This document shows, one piece after another, positions 1-12,115 of a DNA stretch of 64,000 bases. How positions within the stretch are numbered: the first letter of the stretch is position 1; each line of letters begins with the position of its first letter. The stretch comes from Cardiocondyla obscurior. Taxonomy: Eukaryota > Arthropoda > Insecta > Hymenoptera > Formicidae. The DNA is taken from the NCBI RefSeq assembly GCF_019399895.1, contig NC_091874.1, forward strand, positions 250,501-314,500. Reading direction: 5' to 3'. Under the pieces are notes generated by a model. The model had not been told where the DNA came from, did no database searches, and saw nothing but the letters and a program-made list of their open reading frames with translations. Both the position numbers and the translations under genes were made by a program.

Positions 1-2170
1 CGCAGTTGTTTCCGGAACTCTCCAAAAATGCGCGTCTGTATCTTCACCCTTAAATCGATGCAAAATTTTACGTAATCGAAGTCTATCTCTGATTGAAGAA
101 AGTCGGATAATATGCGAAGGCAAATTACATGCGCAGATATTAAAATTCTTTACTTACCTGATCGTTACAACGTAAAAGAATTTTGTTAAACGTCTGCAAG
201 TAACTCGTAATTTTATTCGAATTTAGATTTAAGGATAAAGTATTCTTGTAGCAACTTCGAAGTGATAAATACGCGAGTATGCCCGTGCAAATGTAAGCGT
301 CGAAAATGGATATCACCGATTCAGAGCTTATTTAGGATTCACAACGAGCCCGCGCGATCAACGCGCGATTACATTATCGCGATAGTGTGATTAAAGTCAT
401 TCCGGCGAAACTCGTAAAATTATTTACCCGTAATTTTCTCGGATATCGTTATCCACTCTGGAAACTTGGACGTTAATTGAAATTTATTTTTAAACATATA
501 TGATGCAAGAACATAATTGTTTGTACAATGCATTGTCTATTTTTGTTATAATTAATTTATGCGCAGTTTCTCAAGTGGGCTTTACTTGGATATGTATATG
601 TTGCGCGGGAACAATTGTGCGTTATTTATATGGTGAGAAAAGGGTGAAACTCACTGTGCAAATGCGTACAATGGAAAACGAGGTCCCGATTGTCTTTCTC
701 GAGGAGAACGAGGATACATCAGTCTCTAACAAAACCACTTAAAGTTTTCTCATTTTAACGGAATTAACGCACCGCGACAAAGTAGTCGCTTAGCGTTAAC
801 TATTTTGTCTGTTATTCCGGTTATAAAACTTTCTTCGGTTTTAAGTTTTGCAATCAATCATTTTCGAAAGTCAAATAATTTACATGTTTCGTTTCTGTTA
901 AGAATTAATTTAAAACGCTTGACTTTAATAATACTACGAGAAGGTGTAATTGCATTTTAATAAAATTGCACTTGGTTTAATTTCGTTTTCTCATGTCGAG
1001 TTTTTTCGCGACAATCGGATTTATAAAATTTGTTAAAGATTTGTGTTCGGGATGCGCGATAACAAATTCTCCAGTATGTCGCAATAGTTTGACGAGCGGA
1101 ATAAATTTCGTTGGAACGATGGTCATTCTCCCGTATCTGGAATTGACGAATATTCATAAATTCATACGTTTGCTATGCATGCGCGGCGTACATCTCACGT
1201 GTGCAACGACATTGACGAAGATGAATATAGATAAAGATGTATTATTGTTCGATAATTTGGTAATGGTAAATCGATATTTAACAATGTCCAATTTGCCAGA
1301 ACTTTGAGTTACGATCGGTTACCAGGTAATGAGTGTTCACGTTTAGGTAAATAGTATTTTCAAACGTGAAGCTATTGTCGGAGATAGTATGTCATATTGA
1401 TGGCAGTATGATATGCTCGCGGGCACAAACGATAAGAAAGTCTTGCGAGCTACGTAAAATTAAACACTTTTATGAGCCAGGGTGGCGCGAGCGAAATTAC
1501 GAGCGGTTTGTTGGAAAGTTTAACTTCAAGGCTCTTGAAACGACATACCTAATATACGAGGTGTTCGTTTCATTTTCACTGGCAATTATCTATCTCTGTT
1601 TATTCTTACATCATAGGTTCGCTTTCCGTTTAAATGAAAGTTAAATAGTTTTAAAATTGATGGCTTGGAAAACGGTGTCCGCTCGAGCGAGACGGCACAT
1701 GGAATCAACTGCTTACACGGACATCTCGATCGTAGTTCGAGTCGAATTTATACAGTCTTTTAGCGAGTAATCCGACTCATCTAGCGCATCTAGTCAATTT
1801 ATCTTATCGTCTTAAATCTATTTTTTTTATCTCATTAAACAATTGCTCGAACCGATCTCTGAATTACAGGCGCAACAAAGACTTTCGATTAAAAATCTGT
1901 CCACGTGCGTTCTTCTAATCTCGCCTACCATCCGGCGAGGAAATAACCGTGATTTCGTGAATAGAGTTTTATATCGATTAAAATAGCGCCGAGGCATTTT
2001 TAATTAATTTTGAAAAATTAAGTAAATTCTGTCGTCGGAATTATTCAATTTTTATTTCAACAAAATTTATTTATACCTTTATCATTTTATGAAATATCGC
2101 GTTGAGGCTAGGAAAACAGGGAACATTTTGCACAGGAGCGAGAGAAACGGAAAGTGCTTGAGGCTGTATA
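1..2170. other. AT-rich non-coding DNA with one small membrane-type ORF
   Basis: No gene can be supported here. The + strand ORF at 500-742 starts with a true ATG and has a hydrophobic stretch of about 30 residues (roughly residues 11-42) followed by an acidic tail. It is unrecognised and lacks any splice or promoter context. Two further + strand frames (993-1307 and 1366-1644) look like chance ORFs. On the minus strand, positions 151-157 read as GTAAGTA directly after CAG, a near-perfect splice donor. A possible acceptor lies 36 nt upstream, so a 36-nt minus-strand exon at 158-193 is conceivable but unproven because its pyrimidine tract is poor. Confidence 0.6.
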
Positions 2171-2189
2171 GTGTGTTCAACAGCAAACA

Positions 2190-2330
2190 TAAAGAGAAGA
2201 GATAGAGACAGAGAGGGGGAAGAGAGGGAAGGAAAAGAGAAAAGGGGTGGAAATAGGGTAAAGCAACGTTGGGACGAGAAAGACAAAGGCAATGGAGGAG
2301 GCGATGGTGGAGGATGCGGAGAAGTTAGGT
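2190..2330. repeat. purine-rich low-complexity tract (+ strand)
   Basis: About 140 bp on the + strand are dominated by A and G (GAGA, GGGA and GGAGG runs). The frames open through it (2171-2356 +, 2071-2364 -) encode Arg/Glu/Gly or Pro/Ser/Leu low-complexity sequence and are not genes. Confidence 0.85.
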
Positions 2331-2581
2331 ATAGATTATTGTTAGAAGGTTGTTGAGCTAGCAATATATCTTTGGAACTCTGTCTTGCTCTCTATGAACT
2401 CGCCTTTCCAGTACGCTAGCTACATACCTTACTAGACGCGACTCTCAACGCGAGTAGACACCCCCGTTGCCAATGTCTGGAACGTCCAACCCCTCGGAGA
2501 CCCTTTCCTCAGGGACGCATCTGTGCGATGGCTGGCACTACTTAATTCTTTGAGTAGAAATATTCTTCTATAGACATCACT

Positions 2582-2607
2582 AAAAAAAAAAAAAAAAAAA
2601 AAAAAAA
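2582..2607 (+). repeat. poly-A tract, 26 bp
   Basis: An uninterrupted run of 26 adenines. No open frame or polyadenylation signal immediately upstream suggests a retrocopy tail. Confidence 0.95.
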
Positions 2608-5600
2608 GAACGATCTGTAATCGAGGAAAGTCCGCCAAATTCGTTCTCAATCATTTAAAATTAAGCGATTAAAAACTTTCCGTATTTTTCATTTGTATTA
2701 GTTTTTATCACGTTTGGTCGATAATGCATCGTTATTCGATAACGCGAGTCGTTGGCGTCCACTAGATTCCGTTGGGTGTTATTGGCACACTAGAGGATTG
2801 AAACATTGGGCAGTTGCAGGGTCATTTCGCGTTCCAATTTTATATAAACGGTTTAGCTTTAAATCCAAAAGAATTCGTCCCTAGTCCCGTCGTTTCATTC
2901 TCTTTATTTCCCCTAACTTCCCGTGTCAGTTGATTCGCCTTAGAGAAAAAATACTCGGAGTATGCCTGGTCGGCTTTGCGTAGCGGATTCCAATGTGATT
3001 TTCGACGCTGCTGTACTTTAATAAGAGACGTAAGAGAAAGAGAAAGATACGCTTAAGGCACGATAAATGCGCCACAATAAATAAAAGTTAAGCTATCCCC
3101 ATCGCATCCAGCAGGCGTGAAGCAAAAGTAAACGAAGGGCGAGAAGGAGGAGAGCAAAGATTGACAGCTTGGATTGTTGCCGAACGAAACATCGGACTGT
3201 TTCGCATTCGCTTCGGTCTCTGCACATGCCTGGCATCGTTCCCTATTTCTTAATATCGATTGGTTAAAAAAGTGAGCGAAGTGTATTACTGCATTTGGTT
3301 TACTAAAGAAAAGAATATTTGAAAAAGAATAATTTTCATAAGTTATTATATTAGCAGACACGTAAATAATTAATAACGTATTTAAAACTGAAGTAATAAA
3401 TGCATTTAAAATTATTCTGTATTTTATCTATTTTATTTTATAGACGTAAATGATCGTTGTAATAATTATAATGATCTTAATTATATTATTTAAGTAATTT
3501 CACATTGTTACTAATATGATTTTATTTAAAATTTTTTTATTATATTTATAATTTTATTAAATTATTATTTTATTATTTTATTAAATTATGATTTATTATA
3601 TTCCTGCGCGCGAATGGACAATTTTGACTTATTGAAAATTTTAGTTATTCAAAATGTTGGAATATACAAAGGTACCGAACAGAATAATAGGTGAATCAAT
3701 AGTGAATTACATATAACATCGAAAAGCTTCATTTTACTTGTACGTTAGCAATACACTCTCGTACTGCTTCTTTTCTGTTGCTCCAAAAATATTTTGTAGA
3801 TTATTCCATTATCGCAAATTTTATTTAAATTAAATACGGGGAAAAATCGAGCAATAAATGATTGTATAACTACGGGAAGAAATTAAATATGAATTTTTAA
3901 ACAGATCACTAACTATCTTAACAAGTGTTAGGCGACAAAAACGTTAGGTAATTCTATCATCTCTTTTGTATTTTTGCTCTTCAATTTTTCCGACACGTAA
4001 ACCGATCTTCAGCAAAATAAAGAGAAAGATAAAGTCTTGAAATGAGAATTCCATTTCAAGCTGTAGCAACGAGTACAAGAGTATTCTTACTAATTACGCA
4101 AGCTCTCAAGAGTGTCTCGGCTCGTTTCACCATTTTGTTTAGCTCGCGAGTCGACCCTCTCTTTTACCTTCTCTTTTACCTGTACGTTTTCTCGCTCGTT
4201 AACCCCACTTACCTCCAGAATGAAACTATTTGAAACCAAGCAAGCAAAAAGATATCCAAATCTACTGAAATTAGTCAATAACAAACATAGCAACTTGCTA
4301 AAGATCTTTTTAGAAACAAAAGTAAACGTTAAAGAGAAAGAAAAAACTACTATTTAATTTTTATCTCAATTAAAATTGTCAATTATTAAATTTAATATTA
4401 TAAACGATTTATAATACTAATTTACCATGCCTACAACGATGAATATTTTTAACGAGAAGTCTCGATGGCGAAAGTAAAATTACCAAAACGTAACTCTTTC
4501 ATGCGAAGAAATTCTCAGCAAATAAAAAGAAAAAGAAAGAAGTAAAAAAAAGAAAAAAAAATGCATTTCTTTGCCATTACTGTCATATTTTACGGCGGAT
4601 AAATGTGCCCGTAATAACGAGTCGACATTGCTTATCGCCGCGATAAGTGCGAACCCTTTTTTTTTCCACGGCATAAACAGTAATGAGAAAAATCGCATAC
4701 ATATTTTACTCGGAGCGTGTTACAAAATTTCGTTTCACTCGCGACTCATAAATTCCGGTTCTATTTTTTGGTGTTAGTATATTTTATGGCGGTTACAGCC
4801 GCACAGTCGTCGCGTTCTACTTTTTTCCACAGCAGGGTGGCATTTTAAGTGACATTTATCGATCGTAAATCGTGATCGAACGGTAACGGTTTGGACAACG
4901 TTACCTAGAGCGCTCGATACAATCGATTAACACTTTACAAGAGAATCGTTACGAATAACGAAATATCTAACGAGATTCACGACGATGATACTTTTTACGC
5001 ATAGTTTTACGATATCTTTTTATTATTATTTGTTTTCGTGAAATATTCATCGTTCGCAATCTCGTCCGATGCCGTAGCTCGACGAGGGAAGAAGTTTAAA
5101 ATATACAGCTCGAACAAATCCTTAGATTTCATAGCTATGTAAAGCACTCTCGAGTAAACTACAATAAAATATGTTTCATTAACTTGTTTCTTTATCTTGA
5201 CAAGAAATTCAAATAAAACCAATCGATCAAACTCAATTAAATACTGGATTTAATTAAATAAAAAACGAATTCGCGGAAAGATTGTGTTTAAGTTAAAGGC
5301 TTAAAATTTTTTTTCTGGCCAAGTGATGAATGTTATCACAAAACGCATTTATTGTATGCGCGCAAAATGGAACTGCATTATCAAGTTTTATTTATAAATT
5401 TAGAAATTGATACATTATCGTGAAGAAATATTTCAAAATGTCACATGTAGTCGATATTGATAATATCAAGGAACGAAATGCGCCAATTATAATACGAAAT
5501 ATATTCAGGTGATCTTCTTCGTAGCATTCATCGCGTTTCGTGTGTCGTGCGTTGATTCCGTTCACGATTCAAACTTCTTCGCTCGTAACTTGCCCTTCAC

Positions 5601-8600
5601 CTCGTTCTTCCTTACGGCAAGGAATTTAAAAGTCTCTCCGATGCGAAAGGCAGCCCGTGTTTGCTAAGGGGATTTTCTGCGAGTCCGAGCATTGAACAGA
5701 AAAGAAATGAATACGATGGGGAATAGAAGGAAGACGAGGTGAACGCCTATAAAGTCGCAGACCACGTAGACATCCTGCTGCCTCTCGTTTTCGTGATCTT
5801 TAATCTTCGTGCACGAAGGTAACTGCGCTGTTCCGTGACAGTGTGCTACGTAAATATAATGTCACATGTCGCCTAACGAGAATAACGTAAATTCTAGACG
5901 AAGAAAGTAACGTGAGTTATATTCCATATTTTTGAAATCACTGCTTTGCATAATTTTATTTGTTACAGAGTAATATACCTTGAAACATGAAGAATTAAGA
6001 TTACGTAAATTATGTCGATAAAAGTTACATGTTATTTTTATTTATTACATTTAATTGCAAGATTAAAACAAATTAGAAGAATTTATTATTAATCTTTTTT
6101 TTTTCTCTGATAAGTTTAAAGACAAACAATTATATTGCTACATTTTATTAATTTTCTTTACAAAAACTATAGGTAAGAGAAAAATAATTTTTTAAATAAA
6201 TTTATATTTAAATCTAAATCGTCACGTAAAAAAAATATAAGGCATTAAGTTATTAGCGTTTTAAAAGTTCTTTCTTATTGCGTATCAAAAGCTTTTGAAA
6301 ATCCATATAACCCGCACTTAAGTTATAAGTAAATGTTTTTATATTGTTTTTTAGCAGATTGTTATCTCGAAACGCGCATCAGTCAAGAGTCTCTTTGTAA
6401 AGATCTCTTTCTCAATGCTCTCCTATTTCTTTTTCTTAGTACCGTATCTAGAAGAGCGATAATTAGGAAAATACTTTCTCATTGGTGCGTAACTCCTTAT
6501 CTCGAGAAATTGTTCTAAGGATTCAAAGAGCTGGCTCCACTCCCGATTTCTACGGAACTCTTTAAATCTTTTCTGTAATATCACGTTGCTTGTCTGGGCT
6601 TTTTATTTTATTGCAGATATATTGAATCTCTTTTGCAGGTTTTCACTTCTTTTATTTGGAAAAGATTACGTTGTTATAAAGTGATATATCTGTTATCGTA
6701 AAATATTTTAATTTAAAGAAATTTAAAGTAATTTCAGTTAATATTACAATTGTAATTTTCGTGAATAGTTTGATGTAGCAGTTTGCGGTGATAAAATTAT
6801 CTTGAAAAAATAAAATGTATACTCTGAACAAAATGCCATGGCAATTAAAATAACGATATTATTTTACTCGTGTTTTATTGCCGAAAAACTGCAAGTCAAA
6901 CAATTACGTCGCTTTAGCTTGTTGAAGAATGAAGCTCCTTTCATTTCCATGTCAACTCAACCACAAGACGGGGACATTTCGAAAGCAAAGTTCAGAGTTT
7001 GCTCTTCAGCTTTCTCGCTTGATTTCGTGGAGACGTGTACCGAGTTTGTTATAAAAATTGAATTACTTGTTAAGCTTTGTCTACACGTCCGAAAGTTAAA
7101 CTTTCGTAACTGACTAATTCTTCAAAAACAAATTCTCATCTTCGTCGCTTAATTTCACGGCTTAATTACCGAGCGTTTGTAGGTGTGTAAAATTAAAATC
7201 TTATTGCTTGAAATATCTTGCGTAATTTTTTTTTTTCAAAGTTAAGTTCCTTTTGCCTTCACGGTGAATTGTTGTTTCATGTGATTGAAACTTTCGACGA
7301 CAGTTTGTAACAGGTCATAAAGGATTGTAGCTAGGCTTTCTTTGACCCATCCATTCTGTCTCTTGGCCCGTTTCCAACAAAATTCATTTTTATCGCCTTG
7401 TAGACGTGAGTACGTGTCGAGTTAGCGCATTGGTGATGTCTGAGGACAGTCGCGAACTCATAACTGAGCTAAGTTTGTGGTGCAAAGTCCCGCCACGGCG
7501 TGACTCGATTTCTCTCACGTCGTCGAAAATTGTTCTTCGGAAAATTTGTACCCTTTGGCCATCCGTGGCCGTTGGATGAGTAAACGAGACACGAGAGTAA
7601 CGTATAGTGTCATGATAAACGACAATAAGCCAGCAGAAAGAAAGAAAAAAAAAAGAAAAGAAGAAAAATAATTATAAATCGATAATTTAATTTTTTTATG
7701 GTAGGATTGAAATAAGTGATGTAAGACTAAAATTTTTTTTTCCTTATTTATTAAGCAAATAATCTTATTACAAAATATACAAAATAAATAACAGCAAAGT
7801 TAATGAATATTAAATACTGAAAAAACACATTGCAGAATTTTATTTTCATATATTTAGTTAAATATATGTAAAGTCGAAATGTTAAGTTTACGTGTTTCCA
7901 TTTCCGTTTTTGTTTCGTTATGTTTCTGCGGTTCTCTTATCCACTTTCTCGAAATTATCGATCTTCCGTATTGGCTAGCCAAATTCTAAACTTTGGGTTC
8001 AAGTCAAGCTGAGGTTTCGTGGACAAATTGTTTGCCACGACTCCAGAGTATTCCACTGTCTCGTATTCCATGGTAAAGGCGGTGAGAGTGGTTACTCTGT
8101 TTACACGTAAGCCAAAATTCTCGGATATTAATTTAACTTATAACATTTAGTATAACAGTATAACATTCTTGGCCATGTTTGATGATTTTGATGCAACTAT
8201 ACATTTTATGTATCGTAAGCATAGAGTAAACTATATTTTAAAATTCATGTATATTAAATTGTTAATCATACTTCATGATTGTCAAAATTTTGAAAGATAA
8301 TACAACTTTTTATTTAACAATATCTAACTGTGGTAAAGAGTTTATAGTTTAGTTTAATATATGTATACGATATCGAGTTATCTCTAAATAAAGCGTATAA
8401 TCATATCGTTATTATTATTATCAGTAATTTTCCGATATTACGATGAATAATCGCTGTTAATTCACTATTAGGGTTTCAACACGCTATTATTTAAAAGCAG
8501 TTTTATTACTTTTGTATTTTTATGGATATGAACGTGTCTATTTATTCCTCTTTTTTTTTTCGAATAAACACTTATTTCGTATTCGTTGCACGTGAGACGC

Positions 8601-8884
8601 GTCATATTCTCTTCACTGCGAAAAACTTGGAAGATCTTCCGTTTACAACTTTCCAACTGTCGCGCGAAGCAACAATAAAGGGGAGGAAGATATTCTTTCC
8701 GACCGTATCGAAGTTGCCTTTTATTCTTCTCGTTTCGCCATTCGTCCGTTTAAAATGTATCGAATATCGCAACAAATATCAAGGATTCACGTACATTAAA
8801 ATAAAAATTTGAACAAAAATATTTGTATATTTTCTAATATAAATTCTGAAATTTTATTTAACCCGCGAAGAAAAAATAATTTTA
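2608..8884. other. AT-rich non-coding DNA
   Basis: No exon or RNA gene can be supported in this stretch. The block 3380-3610 is extremely A+T-rich. Slightly G+C-richer patches occur at 5520-5850 and 7280-7600. A minus-strand donor-like site (GTAAGTG after GGAG) lies at 4207-4213, with a possible acceptor about 50 bp upstream inside the minus frame 4090-4293, but nothing in the peptide is recognisable. Short purine runs occur at 4520-4560 and 7638-7668. Confidence 0.65.
4158..4181 (+). repeat. 12-bp unit in tandem, two copies
   Basis: The unit TCTCTTTTACCT occurs twice head to tail (4158-4169 and 4170-4181) with no mismatch. This is a small slippage-type duplication in a pyrimidine-rich stretch. 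Confidence 0.9.
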
Positions 8885-8948
8885 AAAAACCACGGAGATG
8901 CAATGAAAGAGAGAGAGTGAAAGAGAAAAAAAATATAGAGTATCAAAA

Positions 8949-9313
8949 TTACCTTTGTTCGATGAACGTATGCTGGGAAAAATCTTGCAGTCGCATATCC
9001 AGTGATAGAAAGCGGATCGGAAGCGGAAATCTATCGTACCCGACGCACACGCATCGACATATAAACCTCGACGCGCATATCCGTGACTTTTCGTGCGTGA
9101 CATTCTGCGAGGTCGCGTGACAAAATTGGACGGCGATGAATTCCCCGGTGATACGTCTCTGGATATTCCGGCATGGCTGCTTCTGCACGAGGGAAAAGCG
9201 GAACAAGCTGAGCAATTGGCATGCCATCCGTATTTCCCTGATATCGGCGAAGATGGTGAAACATCTTCCGGGATCTGCCGGTGATAAGTAAACGCCACTC
9301 GCAAGCAATTCAA
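8949..9313. other. CpG-rich island with overlapping open frames
   Basis: A sharply G+C-richer patch inside AT-rich DNA. The + strand is open from 9087 to 9284 (TGA), and the minus strand carries three overlapping frames (8882-9313, 8949-9308, 9031-9264). The + frame has a fairly protein-like composition (acidic and hydrophobic residues, one Trp), but it has no ATG near its 5' end and no clear splice sites. I see no family resemblance. It could be a decayed coding fragment, a regulatory island or chance. Confidence 0.45.
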
Positions 9314-10959
9314 GTCACACGTCGCGTTTTACTGCTTAATTTAGTGATACGGTACATGCATACTGTTTAAATTAATAATATTAATTAAATAAACCCAGAA
9401 TATAAAATAAAAATTACTTTTAAAAAAGTTTTTCATAAAAAAAAAAACGCAATATTTAAATTGTTATAATAGATGTTTTTATATATTTTTATTTTTTATT
9501 TCACGTATATTTTAAAAGACGAAAATATTTTATTTTAATGATTGAGAATTAGTACCATTCAATTTATAATCTCAGCGGATTGACGAAAACGTAAAAATTT
9601 CCCGAAAATATTTATCATTTCTCTTTCGGGCGCAGCGTTGAAATGAACAGACAGGAATGCAGAAGTTAAATTACCCAAAGCTTTTTTTTTTCCGGATTCT
9701 CTATATCTGTATCACTATATGTGTAGTGATATATCGATTTGCAGGAAGCAAAAATTTTGCAACATTGGTAGGTTACGCTCTCACGTTTTGATGAGAATTA
9801 TTCGCGTAGTAAGTAAACGTTGGTTAATACACCAACGCATTAATTAGGGATTTCACGACAAACGTTTGCCGATTAAATTGCTAGTGCGAAATTGAACGCA
9901 GAAGACGTTCAGCATTCCAATTGCGTGGGCTGTTAATTGCACGCGATATCAGCTCCGGCCTGTCCGTAAATTATCTTTCGACGGGCATTAAAAGCCGACC
10001 TCGGTACGCAGATCGCGATTGTGCCGGGGAGGTCGATGTATCTTCTTGCCGTAATCCATCAATTTACTAGCCGAAGACAATGGATAGATATGCCTCGCAT
10101 TAGCTCGATGCCTGGTATCTTCCTCCCTTCTCGTACATTAAAAGCGTCTGTTAAAGGGAATGTTGATTCGATAATACACTCGGTCGCTTTACTGGCTCAC
10201 TCGAGTATCGCCGTGTAAAATGATAATGCATCGGTACGGTGTTAACGCGTTATAGTGCAGATTATTCGACAGATGTTTTTTAAAGTATCAAATATTTCCG
10301 GAAAGTCAGACACGATTGTCTCACCACGTGTAATATACTTTACACATCTTTACGATCTTGTATTCGGCGGTGACTTTATTGAAGCAATTAATATTAAAAT
10401 ACATTTTTTTTTTTTTTAATTTATTGAAACAAATATTTCGCCTTGATTCGTTTGAAATTCAGCTCGATATAATAGAGAATAAGGATTATTATTTCCGCGA
10501 CAATCATGGAAAATTATTTGTCGGGCTCTTGAATTAAAATACATTGCATATCGTGCTTTAAATTCCTCAGTTTACTATATTTGATTAATTAGTTAATCGT
10601 TTTAATATTAATTTGAATTTTAACATTTATTACTCCCAGAATATAAATTCGAAATTTGTTTGTTGCGCTTTGTGAGAATATTAAGTGGATAGTAATTCTC
10701 TCTCTGCAGGCGTACTTTTTTATTTCCACGTTATTCTACTGTTGCAATTAATCAAAGTATAAGTCATGTGATTATAACTTTGAGAATGCGATGTCACGCG
10801 GTAGTTTATTAATTTGTAATTCTATTTAATTGTATATTTTCACGGATAAAAAAAAAAACGGCGGAAGGGAAAGAACGAGAGAGACAGATGAGAGAAAAAT
10901 AGGCGCGATTATTTCTATTAAATAGATTTTCAGATGGGAATTTACGAACAGTATCCTTC
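9314..10959. other. AT-rich non-coding DNA
   Basis: No gene is visible. It contains a short inverted repeat (9708-9733), a second small one around 9815-9836 (CGTTGGT and its complement around a 6-nt loop), and a T-run near 10405-10419. The + frame 10021-10218 is unremarkable. Confidence 0.7.
9708..9733. repeat. short inverted repeat (hairpin)
   Basis: The arms TATCACTA (9710-9717) and TAGTGATA (9724-9731) are perfect complements around a 6-nt loop. The stem can extend by about two weak pairs. It is too short and AT-rich for a microRNA precursor. Confidence 0.8.
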
Positions 10960-11930
10960 GATAGAGAAGATAGTCTTTTCTATCGTCTAGCAGAAGCCTG
11001 TCCTGTATCTCGCGTGCGTCTCCGGGATCGTTCGCAGTCGTAGCTATATATTATGTATGCAACATTGCAATTTGCATTGCTCCCGTATCGTTGAGCACAA
11101 CCGAGCATCGGTTTACCGGAGGCGGCTCTGCGAGTGAAAGAGGAAAGGGTAATATGAGGACCGCGGGAGCGCAACCGGCGACGGTTATGCGGCGACATCG
11201 ATGTTACATCTTGTGTAAGCATTTGCATGCTTAACTCGCTATCTTCCCCTCCGCCTCTTATAACTTCCGGACCCCTGCAATCTACTATCGCCATTCCTCT
11301 CTAACCTCCACATCCCGACCTCTGTTCCTATCGTGAGCCGCTTCCTGATTCGGCGCTGCCTTACTCTTTAACGAGCCATTTTCTCGAATATGCTTCACTG
11401 GAGTTTCCGACCACCCCGAGCTACTAGTTAAAACTTTATCCCGCGGAGAGATATTCTTTCCCCTCTCCCGCTTACTCTCTTTCCCACCGACTTGTCGGTC
11501 GTGGAAGGCCTTTGAGCTACCAGATCCGCGAATGAACCCTCCTCGCAGGTGCACGGAACACCTGACGAATCGCGGAGGCGCGGACGATTTCATGTACGTG
11601 ACGTAGACTTCCGTTGTGATCGTTATGCTTCCAACGCGTCTCGCCGACGCCCGGAGGGGTATGCTTTCATCAGCCATTCAAAGTCTCCTTTAAAGTGTTT
11701 TATTTCGTGGCTCGCGTGCCGATCGCGTTTCCGGTAGATTACGTACGTTACATCTCGCGCGGATGTGTCGTCGTTCATTGCGTTATTTGCAGTCGAACGG
11801 ATCCTCGCATCGGGAAACAAGCGTTAGTTTCTGCCTCGGTTTCTGCGCAAGTACTTGCTTGAGCGAGCGTTACTTCTTCGGAAGTTTCACGCACGCTGAG
11901 CCCCCTGTGGAAATAAATTCGCGTGGCGTG
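10960..11930. other. CpG-rich island, function unknown
   Basis: Nearly 1 kb of G+C-richer, CpG-dense sequence. Frames are open on both strands at once (11285-11677 -, 10980-11294 -, 11549-11737 +, 11763-12014 +), as expected when stop codons are scarce. The peptides are Arg/Ser-rich, without domains. A regulatory island or unrecognised untranslated exon is possible. Confidence 0.5.
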
Positions 11931-12100
11931 TGCTCGCATTCGAAATTTTATCGAAACTGCAAATTAACAATTGTCATTTCAAATGCAATAATACGAAAAC
12001 ATAGATCGAAGTAACAGGTGTAATTAAAAATTTTTAGATGCGTTTTACATCATTTCCTTGAGTAAAACGAAACTAGACACGCTTTTTTTTCTCGTCAAGC

Positions 12101-12115
12101 GCGCGCGTAGCGCGC
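12101..12115. repeat. GC-only mini-hairpin
   Basis: The arms GCGCGC at 12101-12106 and 12110-12115 surround the loop GTA. It is an alternating CG tract with possible hairpin or Z-DNA character and no evidence of function. Confidence 0.8.

Noticed and set aside
1366..1644. 92-codon + strand frame with hydrophobic C-terminus
   Set aside because: No splice context or family resemblance; hydrophobic runs are expected by chance in AT-rich DNA.
4090..4293. Minus-strand frame with a GTAAGTG donor at 4207-4213
   Set aside because: The peptide is unremarkable and no companion exon was found. Kept only as a note in the region entry.
7200..7226. Resemblance to the miR-137 5' sequence (TTATTGCTTGA)
   Set aside because: Only the seed region matches, the rest of the mature sequence differs, and no hairpin partner is apparent.
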